64,000 nt of DNA from contig NZ_VCLB01000005.1 in the NCBI RefSeq assembly GCF_005924265.1, positions 310,001 through 374,000 on the forward strand, read 5' to 3'. This DNA is from Martelella lutilitoris. Lineage in GTDB: Bacteria > Pseudomonadota > Alphaproteobacteria > Rhizobiales > Rhizobiaceae. The position numbers and the translations under genes were made by a program. The notes below the pieces were generated by a model. That model ran no database searches and was not told where the DNA came from. It saw only the letters and a program-made list of their open reading frames with translations. Below are positions 47,653-56,311 of the stretch, piece by piece. Numbering within the stretch: position 1 is the stretch's first letter; the number at the start of each line of letters is the position of its first letter.

Positions 47653-48699
47653 ATGACCAACAGACGCAGTTTTTTGAAGAATGCGGGCCTTGCGACCGCA
47701 GCCGGCGCCACGGCGCTTGCCGCGCCCGCCGTCACCCGCGCCCAGAGCAAGATCACCTGGCGCCTGCAGACCTATGCGGGTCCGGCGCTGGCCGAACACG
47801 TCATCAAGCCGTCGATTGATGCCTTCAACACCGCCGCCAACGGCGAGATGGAGATCCAGCTCTTTACCGCCGATCAGCTGGTGCCGACGGGCGAACTGTT
47901 CCGCGCCATGCAGCGCGGCACGATCGATGCCGTGCAGTCGGACGACGACTCGATGAACTCGCCGCTCGATATCAAGGTGTTCGGCGGCTATTTCCCCTTC
48001 GCCTCGAAGTTCAGTCTCGACGTGCCGACCCTGTTTTACGAATACGGTCTCGCCGAGATCTGGGAGAAGGCCTATTCGGAAGTCGGCGTGCAGTGGATTT
48101 CCGCCGGCGCGTGGGACCCGTGCAACTTCGCCACCGTCAATCCGGTCACGAGCCTTTCCGATCTTGAGGGGCTTCGCATCTTCACCTTCCCGACCGCCGG
48201 CAAATTCCTGTCGCAGTTCGGCGTCGTTCCGGTGACGCTGCCCTGGGAAGACGTGCAGGTCGCCATGCAGACCGGCGAACTCGACGGCCTGGCCTGGTCG
48301 GGCATCACCGAGGACTACACTGTCGGCTGGGCGGATGTGACCAACTACTTCCTCACCAACAATATCTCCGGCGGCTGGTGCGGCTCCTTCTTCGTCAATT
48401 CCGACAAATGGGCGGAAGTGCCGGAGCATCTGAAGGTGCTGTTCCGCATGTGCACGGATTCGTCGCACCTGCATCGCCTGCACTGGTACTGGGGCGGCGA
48501 GGCGCGGCTGCGCGCCCATGGCGACAAGCTGAAGCTGACCACCATTCCGGATGCCGAATGGAAGACGGTGGAAGATGCCGCCGACGCCTTCTGGGACGAG
48601 ATTGCCGCCGAGACCGAGCGCACGGCCGAAGTGGTCAAGATCCTCAAACAGTACCAGGCCGATATGAAGGCCGCCGGCCCGCCCTATCGCGCGGGTTGA
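47653..48699 (+). CDS. TRAP transporter substrate-binding protein (DctP type)
   Basis: A 348-residue periplasmic binding protein. The N-terminus (NRRSFLKNAGLATAAGATAL) is a Tat-type signal with the RR motif, and cleavage is likely after AVTRAQ. The mature part starts KITWRLQTY, and the family's binding arginine region is in LSDLEGLRIFTFPTAG. The sequence resembles the class that binds 2-oxo acids or other carboxylates, but the ligand cannot be read from sequence. A two-hairpin repeat lies 56 bp after the stop. Confidence 0.93.
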   Translation: MTNRRSFLKNAGLATAAGATALAAPAVTRAQSKITWRLQTYAGPALAEHVIKPSIDAFNTAANGEMEIQLFTADQLVPTGELFRAMQRGTIDAVQSDDDSMNSPLDIKVFGGYFPFASKFSLDVPTLFYEYGLAEIWEKAYSEVGVQWISAGAWDPCNFATVNPVTSLSDLEGLRIFTFPTAGKFLSQFGVVPVTLPWEDVQVAMQTGELDGLAWSGITEDYTVGWADVTNYFLTNNISGGWCGSFFVNSDKWAEVPEHLKVLFRMCTDSSHLHRLHWYWGGEARLRAHGDKLKLTTIPDAEWKTVEDAADAFWDEIAAETERTAEVVKILKQYQADMKAAGPPYRAG

Positions 48700-48754
48700 C
48701 AAGGATCGCGGTCGGTGCGGGGCTTCCATTTTAGCCCCCGTTCCTCTCACGTGT

Positions 48755-48833
48755 CATGCTCGGGCTCGACCCGAGCATCCAGGCGACACGGAAGACGCTG
48801 CCTGGACCCTCGGGTCAAGCCCGAGGGTGACGC
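48755..48833. repeat. Two-hairpin intergenic repeat, copy B (inverted)
   Basis: On the minus strand this matches copy A at 43759-43832 across both hairpins and the spacer CCGTGTCGCCTGGATGCTCG. The distal part of the large hairpin's right arm is changed, so the large stem is shorter here. It sits between the TRAP genes and the glutamine-synthetase-like gene and may attenuate transcription between them. Confidence 0.85.
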
Positions 48834-48955
48834 GGAACAAGGGGCGGAAGGCGCGAACAACGCACCTGTCCCACTCACGCCGCCACACCATTGACACCGA
48901 TCGTCCGGAGTGTTCCAGCAATCTGGACGATTGCATGAACCACAGGAAGAGCCTG

Positions 48956-50329
48956 ATGAGCGCGGAATACACATTCGACGAACTGAAACAGGACGTGGCG
49001 GAGGGCCGGATCGACACGGTTCTGGCCTGCCAGGTGGATATGCAGGGCCGGCTGATGGGCAAGCGCTTCCACGCCGAATATTTCGTCGAGAGCGGCTTCA
49101 GGGAAACCCATTGCTGCAACTATGTCCAGGCGACAGATATGGAGATGAACACAGTCTCCGGCTATGAATCGACCAGCTGGGCGGCGGGCTATGGCGACTA
49201 TACGATGAAGCCGGACCTTGGCACGCTGCGGCGCATTCCCTGGCTGGAGGGCACGGCGCTGGTGCTCTGCGATGTCGAGGACCATGCGACCCACAGCGAA
49301 GTCGCCCATTCGCCGCGTGCGCTGCTGAAAAAGCAGATCGGCCGTCTCGAGGCGCATGGCTTTCGCGCGATGATGGCGACGGAGCTTGAATTCTTCCTCT
49401 TCAACCAGTCCTTCGAAAGCGCCGAGGAGGCGGGCTATCGCGGGCTGAAGCGCTCCAGCGCCTATAATGAGGATTACCACATCTTCCAGACCACCAAGGA
49501 AGAGGATGTGATGCGGGCGATCCGCAACGGCTTGCAGGGCGCGGGCATCCCGATCGAAAATTCCAAGGGCGAGGCGGATGCGGGCCAGGAAGAGCTCAAT
49601 GTGCGCTACGCCGACGCGCTGGCCATGGCCGATCGCCACGCCATCATCAAGAATGCCTGCAAGGAGATCGCCTGGCAGAAGGGCAAGGCCGTCACCTTCA
49701 TGGCCAAGTGGAATTATGATGCCGCCGGCAATTCCTCCCATGTGCATCAGTCGCTCTGGAGCGCCGACGGGACGAAACCGCTGTTCTTCGATCCCGACGG
49801 GCCCTATGGCATGTCGAAGCTGATGGAGCACTATGTGGCGGGCCTGCTCGCCCATTCCGCCGAGATCACCTATTTTCTGGCGCCCTACATCAATTCCTAC
49901 AAGCGTTTCATGGCCGGCACATTCGCGCCGACCAAGGCGATCTGGTCGCGCGACAACCGTACGGCCGGTTTTCGTCTTTGCGGCGAAAAGACCAAGGGCA
50001 TCCGCATCGAATGCCGCATCGGCGGGGCGGATCTCAATCCCTATCTGGCGTTCGCCGCGCAGCTGGCTGCCGGTCTCGACGGCATCGAAAAACAGATGAC
50101 GCTGGAAGCGCCCTATGTGGGCGATGCCTATGGCGCCGGCAGCGATATCCGCGAAATCCCGAAAACCCTGCGCGCCGCCGCCGCCGCCATGGACAGCTCC
50201 GATTTCCTGCGGTCAGCCTTCGGCGACAGCGTCATCAACCATTACCGCCGCGCCGCCGAATGGGAACAGGAGGAATACGACCGCCGCGTCACCGACTGGG
50301 AGATTGCGCGCGGGTTTGAGAGGGCTTGA
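48956..50329 (+). CDS. Glutamine synthetase family protein (gamma-glutamyl ligase type)
   Basis: A 457-residue member of the glutamine synthetase fold. Metal-binding glutamates are in MATELEFFLF and the EADAGQEELN segment, the ATP-side motif is the NSSHVHQSLW stretch, and the arginines are in GFRLCGEKTKGIRIECRIGG (20 shown). Sequence and context (TRAP, aldehyde and alcohol dehydrogenases) suggest a PuuA/GlnA3-like enzyme that glutamylates an amine rather than a nitrogen-assimilation GlnA. The start at 48956 has AGGA eight bases upstream. Confidence 0.88.
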   Translation: MSAEYTFDELKQDVAEGRIDTVLACQVDMQGRLMGKRFHAEYFVESGFRETHCCNYVQATDMEMNTVSGYESTSWAAGYGDYTMKPDLGTLRRIPWLEGTALVLCDVEDHATHSEVAHSPRALLKKQIGRLEAHGFRAMMATELEFFLFNQSFESAEEAGYRGLKRSSAYNEDYHIFQTTKEEDVMRAIRNGLQGAGIPIENSKGEADAGQEELNVRYADALAMADRHAIIKNACKEIAWQKGKAVTFMAKWNYDAAGNSSHVHQSLWSADGTKPLFFDPDGPYGMSKLMEHYVAGLLAHSAEITYFLAPYINSYKRFMAGTFAPTKAIWSRDNRTAGFRLCGEKTKGIRIECRIGGADLNPYLAFAAQLAAGLDGIEKQMTLEAPYVGDAYGAGSDIREIPKTLRAAAAAMDSSDFLRSAFGDSVINHYRRAAEWEQEEYDRRVTDWEIARGFERA

Positions 50330-50406
50330 AGGAGAATGCTGCCGGCCCTGTGCGGGACCGCAGCGAAATTTCTTGAGCGACAATTGCAAATGACAGGATG
50401 GTGATC

Positions 50407-51792
50407 ATGACGATGATCCAATGTATTTCGCCGGTCGACGGATCGGTTTACGCCGAGCGGGAGGCGGTTTCCGCCGCAGCCGCAACTGAGGCTGTCGCCA
50501 GGGCGCGCGCGGCTCAGAAGGATTGGGCGAAGCGACCGCTGGAAGAGCGGGTATCGCTGGTGCAGGCGGGCATCAAGGCGCTCAATGCCATGAGCGACGA
50601 GGTGGTGCGGGAGCTTGCCTGGATGATGGGCCGGCCGGTGCGTTACGGCGGCGAGTTCGGTGGCGTCAACGAGCGCGCCGACTATATGGCAAGCGTTGCG
50701 GCCGAAGGTCTGGCGCCGATCGCGCTTGAGGACAGCGGCAGTTTCCGCCGTTATATCGCCCGCGAGCCGCACGGCGTCGTCTTTGTCATCGCGCCGTGGA
50801 ACTACCCCTATCTGACGGCGATCAATACTATCGTACCGGCGCTCATTGCCGGCAATGCGGTAATCATCAAGCATGCGAGCCAGACGCTTCTGGTCGGCGA
50901 GCGCATCGTCAAGGCCTTCGTCTCGGCGGGCATTCCGGAAGACCTGTTCCAGAACATCTTTCTCGATCATGCGACAAGTTCCGAGCTGATCGCTTCAAAG
51001 AGCTTCGATTTCATCAATTTCACCGGCTCGGTTGAAGGCGGGCGGCAGATCGAGCGCGCGGCGGCCGGCACCTTCACCCCGCTCGGGCTGGAGCTTGGCG
51101 GCAAGGACCCGGGCTATGTGATGGAGGATGCCGACCTTGATGCGGCGGTCGCGACGCTGATGGACGCGGCCATGTTCAATGCCGGCCAGTGCTGCTGCGG
51201 CATCGAGCGCATCTATGTGACGGCAAGCCTTTACGATGCCTTTGTCGAAAAGGCGGCGGCCTTTGCTTCCGCCTACAAGCTCGGCAACCCGCTCGATGAG
51301 GCCACGACGCTCGGGCCGATGGCCAACAAGCGCTTTGCCGCCGTGGTGCGCAAGCAGATCGAACAGGCGATTGCCGCGGGCGCCAGGCCGCTGGTCGATC
51401 CGAAGCTGTTCCCGGAGGATGATGGCGGGGCCTATCTCGCGCCGCAGGTTCTCGTCAATGTCGACCATTCCATGGATGTGATGCGCGAGGAGAGTTTCGG
51501 CCCGGTCGTTGGCATCATGAAGGTCTCCTCGGATGAGGAAGCGCTCTCCCTGATGAATGACAGCCAGTACGGCCTGACGGCATCGCTCTGGACCGCCGAC
51601 CCCGATCGCGCGGCGGCCCTTGGCGCCCGGATCGAAACCGGCACCGTTTTCATGAACCGCGCTGACTATCTGGATCCCGGCCTTTGCTGGACCGGCTGCA
51701 AGAATACCGGCCGCGGCGGCTCTCTCTCTATTATCGGCTACCACAACCTGACCCGGCCGAAGTCGTATCATCTGAAGAAAGTCACACAATGA
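50407..51792 (+). CDS. NAD(P)-dependent aldehyde dehydrogenase
   Basis: A 461-residue aldehyde dehydrogenase. The nucleotide site has FVIAPWNYP and FTGSVEGGR, the general base is in LELGGKDPG, and the nucleophile lies in FNAGQCCCGIERIYV, where three cysteines in a row leave the exact residue slightly ambiguous. In a gamma-glutamylation pathway it would oxidise an aldehyde intermediate, but the substrate is not known. Start at 50407 has AGGA eight bases upstream. Its stop overlaps the next start (ATGA). Confidence 0.9.
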   Translation: MTMIQCISPVDGSVYAEREAVSAAAATEAVARARAAQKDWAKRPLEERVSLVQAGIKALNAMSDEVVRELAWMMGRPVRYGGEFGGVNERADYMASVAAEGLAPIALEDSGSFRRYIAREPHGVVFVIAPWNYPYLTAINTIVPALIAGNAVIIKHASQTLLVGERIVKAFVSAGIPEDLFQNIFLDHATSSELIASKSFDFINFTGSVEGGRQIERAAAGTFTPLGLELGGKDPGYVMEDADLDAAVATLMDAAMFNAGQCCCGIERIYVTASLYDAFVEKAAAFASAYKLGNPLDEATTLGPMANKRFAAVVRKQIEQAIAAGARPLVDPKLFPEDDGGAYLAPQVLVNVDHSMDVMREESFGPVVGIMKVSSDEEALSLMNDSQYGLTASLWTADPDRAAALGARIETGTVFMNRADYLDPGLCWTGCKNTGRGGSLSIIGYHNLTRPKSYHLKKVTQ

Positions 51793-52934
51793 GCTTCACA
51801 GCCAACTGGAGTTATCCGACCACGATCAAGTTCGGTGCGGGACGCATCGCCGAACTTGCCGATGCCTGCAAGAGCCTCGGCATGACCAATCCGCTGCTGG
51901 TGACCGACAAGGGGCTTGCAAGCCTGCCGATCACGAAAAATGCGCTGAAGATCCTCTCCGAGGGCGGGCTCGATTCGGCGCTGTTTTCGGATGTCGATCC
52001 GAACCCGAACGAGCAGAACCTTGCCGCCGGTATCGCCGCCTTCAAGCAGGGCGGCCATGACGGCGTGATTGCCTTTGGCGGCGGCTCCGGTCTCGATCTC
52101 GGCAAGCTGGTGGCGATGATGGCGGGCCAGACCCTGCCGGTCTGGGATTTCGAGGATATCGGCGACTGGTGGACGAGGGCGGATGCCTATGCAATCGCGC
52201 CGATCGTCGCGGTGCCGACGACGGCCGGAACGGGCTCCGAGGTCGGCCGGGCAGGGGTTCTGACCAATTCCGAAACCCATGTAAAGAAGATCATTTTTCA
52301 CCCGAAGCTTTTGCCGGGCGTGGTGATCTGCGATCCGGAACTGACCGTCGGCATGCCGAAGATCATCACCGCCGGCACGGGGCTTGATGCCTTTGCCCAC
52401 TGCCTGGAGGCCTATTGCTCGCCGCATTACCACCCGATGTCGCACGGCATCGCGCTCGAAGGCATGCGCCTCGTCAAGGACAACCTGCCGCGCGTCTACA
52501 ACGATCCGGAAGACCTGGAGGCGCGCGCCGAGATGATGAGCGCGGCCGCCATGGGCGCGGTTGCCTTCCAGAAGGGCCTCGGCGCAATCCATGCGATCTC
52601 GCATCCGCTGGGCGCCGTCTATAACACCCATCACGGGATGACGAACGCCGTGGTCATGCCGCCGGTGCTGCGCTTCAACCGCGAGAAGATCGTCGACAAG
52701 CTGAAGCTTGCGGCCGATTATCTCGGCATTTCGGGCGGCTATGACGGGTTCTACAACTTCGTGCTGGAGTTCCGGGCCGAGCTCGGCGTGCCGAAAAACC
52801 TGAGCGAAATGGGGATAGCCCCTGACCGGATTGACGAACTCGCCGTGATGGCGCTCGATGACCCGAGCACGGGCGGCAACCCGGTCGAGATGACGCTGGA
52901 AAACACCAGGGCGCTTCTGGTCGATTGCTTCTGA
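51789..52934 (+). CDS. Iron-containing alcohol dehydrogenase
   Basis: A 381-residue group III (Fe-dependent) alcohol dehydrogenase. GGGSGLDLGK and TTAGTGSEVGRAGVLTN build the NAD site, and iron ligands lie in DAFAHCLEAYCS, AIHAISHPLGAVYNTHHGM. It is translationally coupled to the aldehyde dehydrogenase and ends the operon at a hairpin terminator. Together the two would interconvert an alcohol, its aldehyde and the acid. Confidence 0.92.
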   Translation: MSFTANWSYPTTIKFGAGRIAELADACKSLGMTNPLLVTDKGLASLPITKNALKILSEGGLDSALFSDVDPNPNEQNLAAGIAAFKQGGHDGVIAFGGGSGLDLGKLVAMMAGQTLPVWDFEDIGDWWTRADAYAIAPIVAVPTTAGTGSEVGRAGVLTNSETHVKKIIFHPKLLPGVVICDPELTVGMPKIITAGTGLDAFAHCLEAYCSPHYHPMSHGIALEGMRLVKDNLPRVYNDPEDLEARAEMMSAAAMGAVAFQKGLGAIHAISHPLGAVYNTHHGMTNAVVMPPVLRFNREKIVDKLKLAADYLGISGGYDGFYNFVLEFRAELGVPKNLSEMGIAPDRIDELAVMALDDPSTGGNPVEMTLENTRALLVDCF

Positions 52935-52956
52935 GAGGCTTTGGTCTCCTCCTGCG

Positions 52957-52984
52957 AAGGGCGTCGCTGTTGCGGCGCCCTTTT
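52957..52984 (+). terminator. Rho-independent terminator after the alcohol dehydrogenase gene
   Basis: AAGGGCG and CGCCCTT arms with an 11-12-base loop, followed directly by TT, 23 bp after the stop codon. Confidence 0.7.
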
Positions 52985-52987
52985 CCG

Positions 52988-53271
52988 TTATCCGGCCGCC
53001 TCCAGAATATCGTCCTGCGCCTTGTCGAGCTTGGTCCGCACCAGTGCTGTCAGAGGGCGAGGCAGTGCCTTTCTGCCGTCTGCGAGGGACGCCAGGCTCT
53101 TGGTGTCTGCCGGCAGGCGGAGGCTTTCGGTGGCCTTCGCCGCGCGGGCGTCGCAAAAGGGGCAGTGTTCCTCGCAGGCGAGCCGGATCGCGCGGAAGAA
53201 GATATCCGCGCGGTCGCACCAATGCCCCTGAACGCTTTCACGATCGCTTTTTCCTGCTCTTTTCGGTTCAT
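52988..53271 (-). pseudogene. Possible frameshifted small cysteine-containing gene
   Basis: Two overlapping minus-strand frames look like one small protein split by a frameshift. The first starts at 53271 (MNRKEQEKAIVKAF), and the second continues from about 53228 (WCDRADIFFRAIRLACEEH, then CPFCDARAAKATESLRLP) to the stop at 52988. A single-base loss in the GGGGC run near 53224-53228 would explain the break. A restored product would have about 94 residues with a CPFC motif. No ribosome site is clear, so this could also be non-coding. Confidence 0.3.
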
Positions 53272-53407
53272 GAACGGATTGTGCGGGCAAACCCCGCGCT
53301 CTGCCGTCCAAAACGCGGAAGCGAGGGGTGTTCCGGCGGAAGAGTTGCATCCGACCTTCGAAACGGTCTAGGTGTCGTCAAGGCGCAATGTCAGGACGGA
53401 GGAAACC

Positions 53408-53674
53408 TTGTCGCTGTTTTCCGCATTCGCGGTCTATTTCGTCATCTGGTGGATCACGCTGTTTGCGGTCCTGCCCTTCGGCCTGCGCACCCAGGAGGAG
53501 GAGGGGGAGGTCGTGCCCGGCACCACGGCGAGCGCGCCGCACCGCTTTCGCCCCTGGCGGGTGATCTTCTGGACCTCGCTGGTGGCGGCTGTCGTCTTCG
53601 CCGCTTGGTATGTGGTCGTGATCGTTGCCGGTTACGGACTTGAAGACCTTTCGGCCCTTTTCTGGACGCCTTGA
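53408..53674 (+). CDS. DUF1467 family membrane protein
   Basis: An 88-residue inner-membrane protein with two helices: FSAFAVYFVIWWITLFAVLP followed by the conserved FGLRTQEE loop, and a second helix from about residue 55. This is the DUF1467 family, usually next to proS and lolC in Rhizobiales, as here. The start is a TTG at 53408 with a strong GGAGG five bases upstream; upstream in-frame ATG codons lack support. Function is unknown. Confidence 0.85.
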   Translation: MSLFSAFAVYFVIWWITLFAVLPFGLRTQEEEGEVVPGTTASAPHRFRPWRVIFWTSLVAAVVFAAWYVVVIVAGYGLEDLSALFWTP

Positions 53675-53675
53675 T

Positions 53676-54296
53676 CTAAAACCGCATGCGCAGGAATGCG
53701 CTGCCGAGACCGTAATCAAAGTCCTTGGCGCCGCTATCGCCGGTCGATTGCCCGTATTCGAAGCGCGCGCCGAGCTCGAGGTCGGTGGGGAAGAACTTGA
53801 TGCTGGTCTCAAGTCCGCCGTAGAAGGCGCCGCTGTCGATGTCGGTCGGCGAGAAGCGGGTGTTGTTTTCAATCCTGACATCGCCATAGATCTGCCGGTA
53901 GCCGGCATAGGGCGAAAGCGTGACGAGGCCGAGATTTCCCTTTGCCGCCACATAGGCCCCGAGCGAAGTAAGCTGCGTATCCGTCTTGCCGCCGCCGGTT
54001 CGCGTCTCGATCTCCTGCGTCGTGCCGCCGAGCGAGACGTAGCCGGTCATGCCTGCGCAAAAGTTGACCGGCCCCTTGCTGCAGAGGCCAAGCCGGCCGT
54101 CAATGCCCCAATAGGTATCGGCGATGATGTCGTCGAGCGCGTCGTCGTTCATATGCAGCATAAGGGCCGCAGGACCGCCGGAAAGGTCGAGGTAGAAGGC
54201 GTCGGAAAGATCGGCGGCTTTGGCCGATGCCGGAAGGGCGGCGAGGCCCGCTAAAACCGCCATGGCGGTCATCGAAGTAAAGCGGTTGCAGGTCAC
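53676..54296 (-). CDS. Outer-membrane beta-barrel-like protein with signal peptide
   Basis: A 206-residue exported protein. A signal peptide (about residues 1-27, ending ASAKA) is followed by alternating amphipathic strands such as GLVTLSPYAGYRQIYGD and LELGARFEYGQ, and the chain ends with an aromatic residue (RMRF), as outer-membrane barrels do. One cysteine pair lies near residues 73-81. I do not recognise a named family. It converges with the DUF1467 gene, the stops being two bases apart. Confidence 0.65.
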   Translation of the reverse strand: MTCNRFTSMTAMAVLAGLAALPASAKAADLSDAFYLDLSGGPAALMLHMNDDALDDIIADTYWGIDGRLGLCSKGPVNFCAGMTGYVSLGGTTQEIETRTGGGKTDTQLTSLGAYVAAKGNLGLVTLSPYAGYRQIYGDVRIENNTRFSPTDIDSGAFYGGLETSIKFFPTDLELGARFEYGQSTGDSGAKDFDYGLGSAFLRMRF

Positions 54297-54866
54297 GGCC
54301 GGTCATATCCTTTCACGCGAAATCCCAAGGCCGTTTTCCGGCAATCGGTGAAAGGGGTCAATGCGCGCGGGCATCGAGCTTCATTGTGTGGCAAACAAAG
54401 TATTAAAGGCGAGGGGATCGATGACGTTTCCAAAGAGCAAAAAAAAACAAGGCCTCAGGCCTTGTTTTTCAAGTATCGCGTGATCCGTTCCGTTGCCGGG
54501 GCAGCGAACAAGCGCGCCAGGATCGATCCTCCCAAGACTTGACCGCGAAGAAAAGGCAAGAATTTAAGCTCCCTGCCTGTTTTATGGGCTTAACCTAGCC
54601 CAATGATTGGGCTTTGTCATCCCTTATTTTGCATTTTTGCGACAGTCCGGCAGGTTTTTCAGTTTGACAATGACTATATTGTGTTCTGCAACGTTTCAAG
54701 CGCTTGACATTCGTCAGGGTGCGTAGGTCGCCTCCCTCTGGTCAGATGTTCGCAAGATGTTTCGCGGCTTTAATTCTCAGGAAGAAGCCGCTAAAAGGGC
54801 CGAGAATAAAATCAATATGCAATCGATTCCCGGCAAGCCGGGATGGCGACAAGAAAGCAGCCTCAG
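54297..54866. other. Intergenic region with hairpins before proS
   Basis: About 570 bp without a supported gene. It holds a strong hairpin flanked by A and T runs at 54447-54469, a perfect 8-bp palindrome AGCCCAAT-G-ATTGGGCT at 54597-54613 followed by TTTG, and two TTGACA boxes (near 54664 and 54705) that could serve the proS promoter. A small RNA ending at one of the hairpins is possible but not shown. Confidence 0.45.
54447..54469. terminator. Bidirectional terminator-like hairpin
   Basis: Arms AACAAGGCCT and AGGCCTTGTT with a minimal loop, an A-tract before and a T-tract after, so it could end transcripts from both sides. No gene ends next to it on either strand. Confidence 0.65.
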
Positions 54867-56195
54867 ATGCGTCTTTCCCGTTATTTCCTGCCGATCCTGA
54901 AGGAAAACCCCAAGGAGGCGGAAATCGTCTCGCACCGCTTCATGCTGCGTGCCGGCATGATCCGCCAGCACGGGCAGGGGATTTATTCTTGGCTTCCGCT
55001 CGGCAAGCGGGTCCTCGACAAGGTCAACCGCATCATCCGCGAGGAACAGGACCGTTCCGGCGCCGTCGAGCTTTTGATGCCGACCATGCAGTCGGCCGAT
55101 CTGTGGATCGAGAGCGGGCGCTACGAGGCCTATGGCAAGGAGATGCTGCGGATTACCGACCGTCAGGACCGCGCCATGCTGTTCGGCCCGACCAATGAGG
55201 AGATGATCACCGAGATCTTCCGCTCCTCGGTCAAATCCTACAAGCATCTGCCGCTCAATCTCTACCACATCCAGTGGAAGTTCCGCGACGAGATCCGTCC
55301 GCGTTTCGGCACCATGCGCTCGCGCGAGTTCATGATGAAGGATGCCTATTCCTTCGATCTGACGCGGGAGGGCGCTGAGCATTCCTACCGCAAGATGTTT
55401 GCCGCCTATCTCAGAACCTTCGACCGGCTCGGTCTGCGCGCCATTCCCATGCGCGCCGATACCGGTCCCATCGGCGGCAATCTCAGCCATGAATTCATCA
55501 TTCTGGCCGATACCGGTGAATCGGAAGTCTTCTGCCACAAGGATTTCGTCAAGTTCGACATTCCGGCCGAAGATCTCGACTTCGACAATGTCGAAACGCT
55601 GCAGGGCATTTTCGACCAGTGGACCTCGCTTTATGCCGCCACCGACGAGATGCATGACGCGGACGCTTTCGGCGCGTTGCCGGAAGGCGAGCGGCTTTCC
55701 GCCCGCGGCATCGAGGTTGGTCACATCTTCTATTTCGGCACCAAATATTCCGAGCCGATGAACGCCATGGTCCAGGGTCCCGACGGCAAGGAGCACCCCG
55801 TCCACATGGGGTCCTACGGCATTGGCCCGACCCGCCTTGTTCCCGCCATTATCGAAGCCTCTCATGATGAAAACGGGATCATCTGGCCGGATTCGGTCGC
55901 GCCCTTCGACGCGGTGATCATCAACATGAAGGTGTCGGACGATGCCTGCGGCGCGGCGTGCGAGCGGCTCTACGAGACGCTTACCAATGCCGGGCTTGAT
56001 GTCCTCTATGACGACACGGATGAGCGCGCGGGGGCGAAATTCGCGACCGCCGACCTGATCGGCGTGCCGAACCAGATCATCGTCGGCCCGCGCGGCGTGG
56101 CGGCCGGCGAGGTCGAGGTGAAGAACCGCTGGACCGGCGAACGCGAGACGATGTCGGTGGATGCCGCGATTGCCAGGCTGACCGCCGGGCGCTAG
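54867..56195 (+). CDS. proS: Prolyl-tRNA synthetase (short form)
   Basis: A 442-residue class II synthetase that charges tRNA-Pro. Motif 1 is in [13 protein letters not shown], motif 2 in [21 protein letters not shown] (in part), motif 3 in [14 protein letters not shown], and the anticodon-binding domain occupies the last 100 residues. It lacks the editing insertion of the E. coli enzyme, as usual for alphaproteobacteria. I chose the start at [10 protein letters not shown] (54867) because it matches family length; an in-frame ATG at 54843 would add eight residues. Confidence 0.95.
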   Translation: MRLSRYFLPILKENPKEAEIVSHRFMLRAGMIRQHGQGIYSWLPLGKRVLDKVNRIIREEQDRSGAVELLMPTMQSADLWIESGRYEAYGKEMLRITDRQDRAMLFGPTNEEMITEIFRSSVKSYKHLPLNLYHIQWKFRDEIRPRFGTMRSREFMMKDAYSFDLTREGAEHSYRKMFAAYLRTFDRLGLRAIPMRADTGPIGGNLSHEFIILADTGESEVFCHKDFVKFDIPAEDLDFDNVETLQGIFDQWTSLYAATDEMHDADAFGALPEGERLSARGIEVGHIFYFGTKYSEPMNAMVQGPDGKEHPVHMGSYGIGPTRLVPAIIEASHDENGIIWPDSVAPFDAVIINMKVSDDACGAACERLYETLTNAGLDVLYDDTDERAGAKFATADLIGVPNQIIVGPRGVAAGEVEVKNRWTGERETMSVDAAIARLTAGR

Positions 56196-56255
56196 CGCAT
56201 CGGCCCGAAAACCGGAATCGATTTTCGCAAAGCACGATCCGTAGACTCAATAGGT

Positions 56256-56297
56256 TAGAGCGTCCTTTGTGCGTCCGAATGGACGCACCGCGCTCTA
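56256..56297. repeat. Intergenic palindromic repeat, copy 2
   Basis: TAGAGCGTCCTTTGTGCGTCC, a GAAT loop and GGACGCACCGCGCTCTA form a hairpin with an internal loop; the first 15 bases match copy 1 at 8475. Upstream flanking sequence (aaagcacgat, 56230-56239) also recurs, inverted, beside copy 1 (atcgtgcttt on the minus strand). It lies 14 bp before the lolC start, within the proS-lolC spacer. Confidence 0.8.
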
Positions 56298-56311
56298 GGG
56301 AGAGAGACCAG

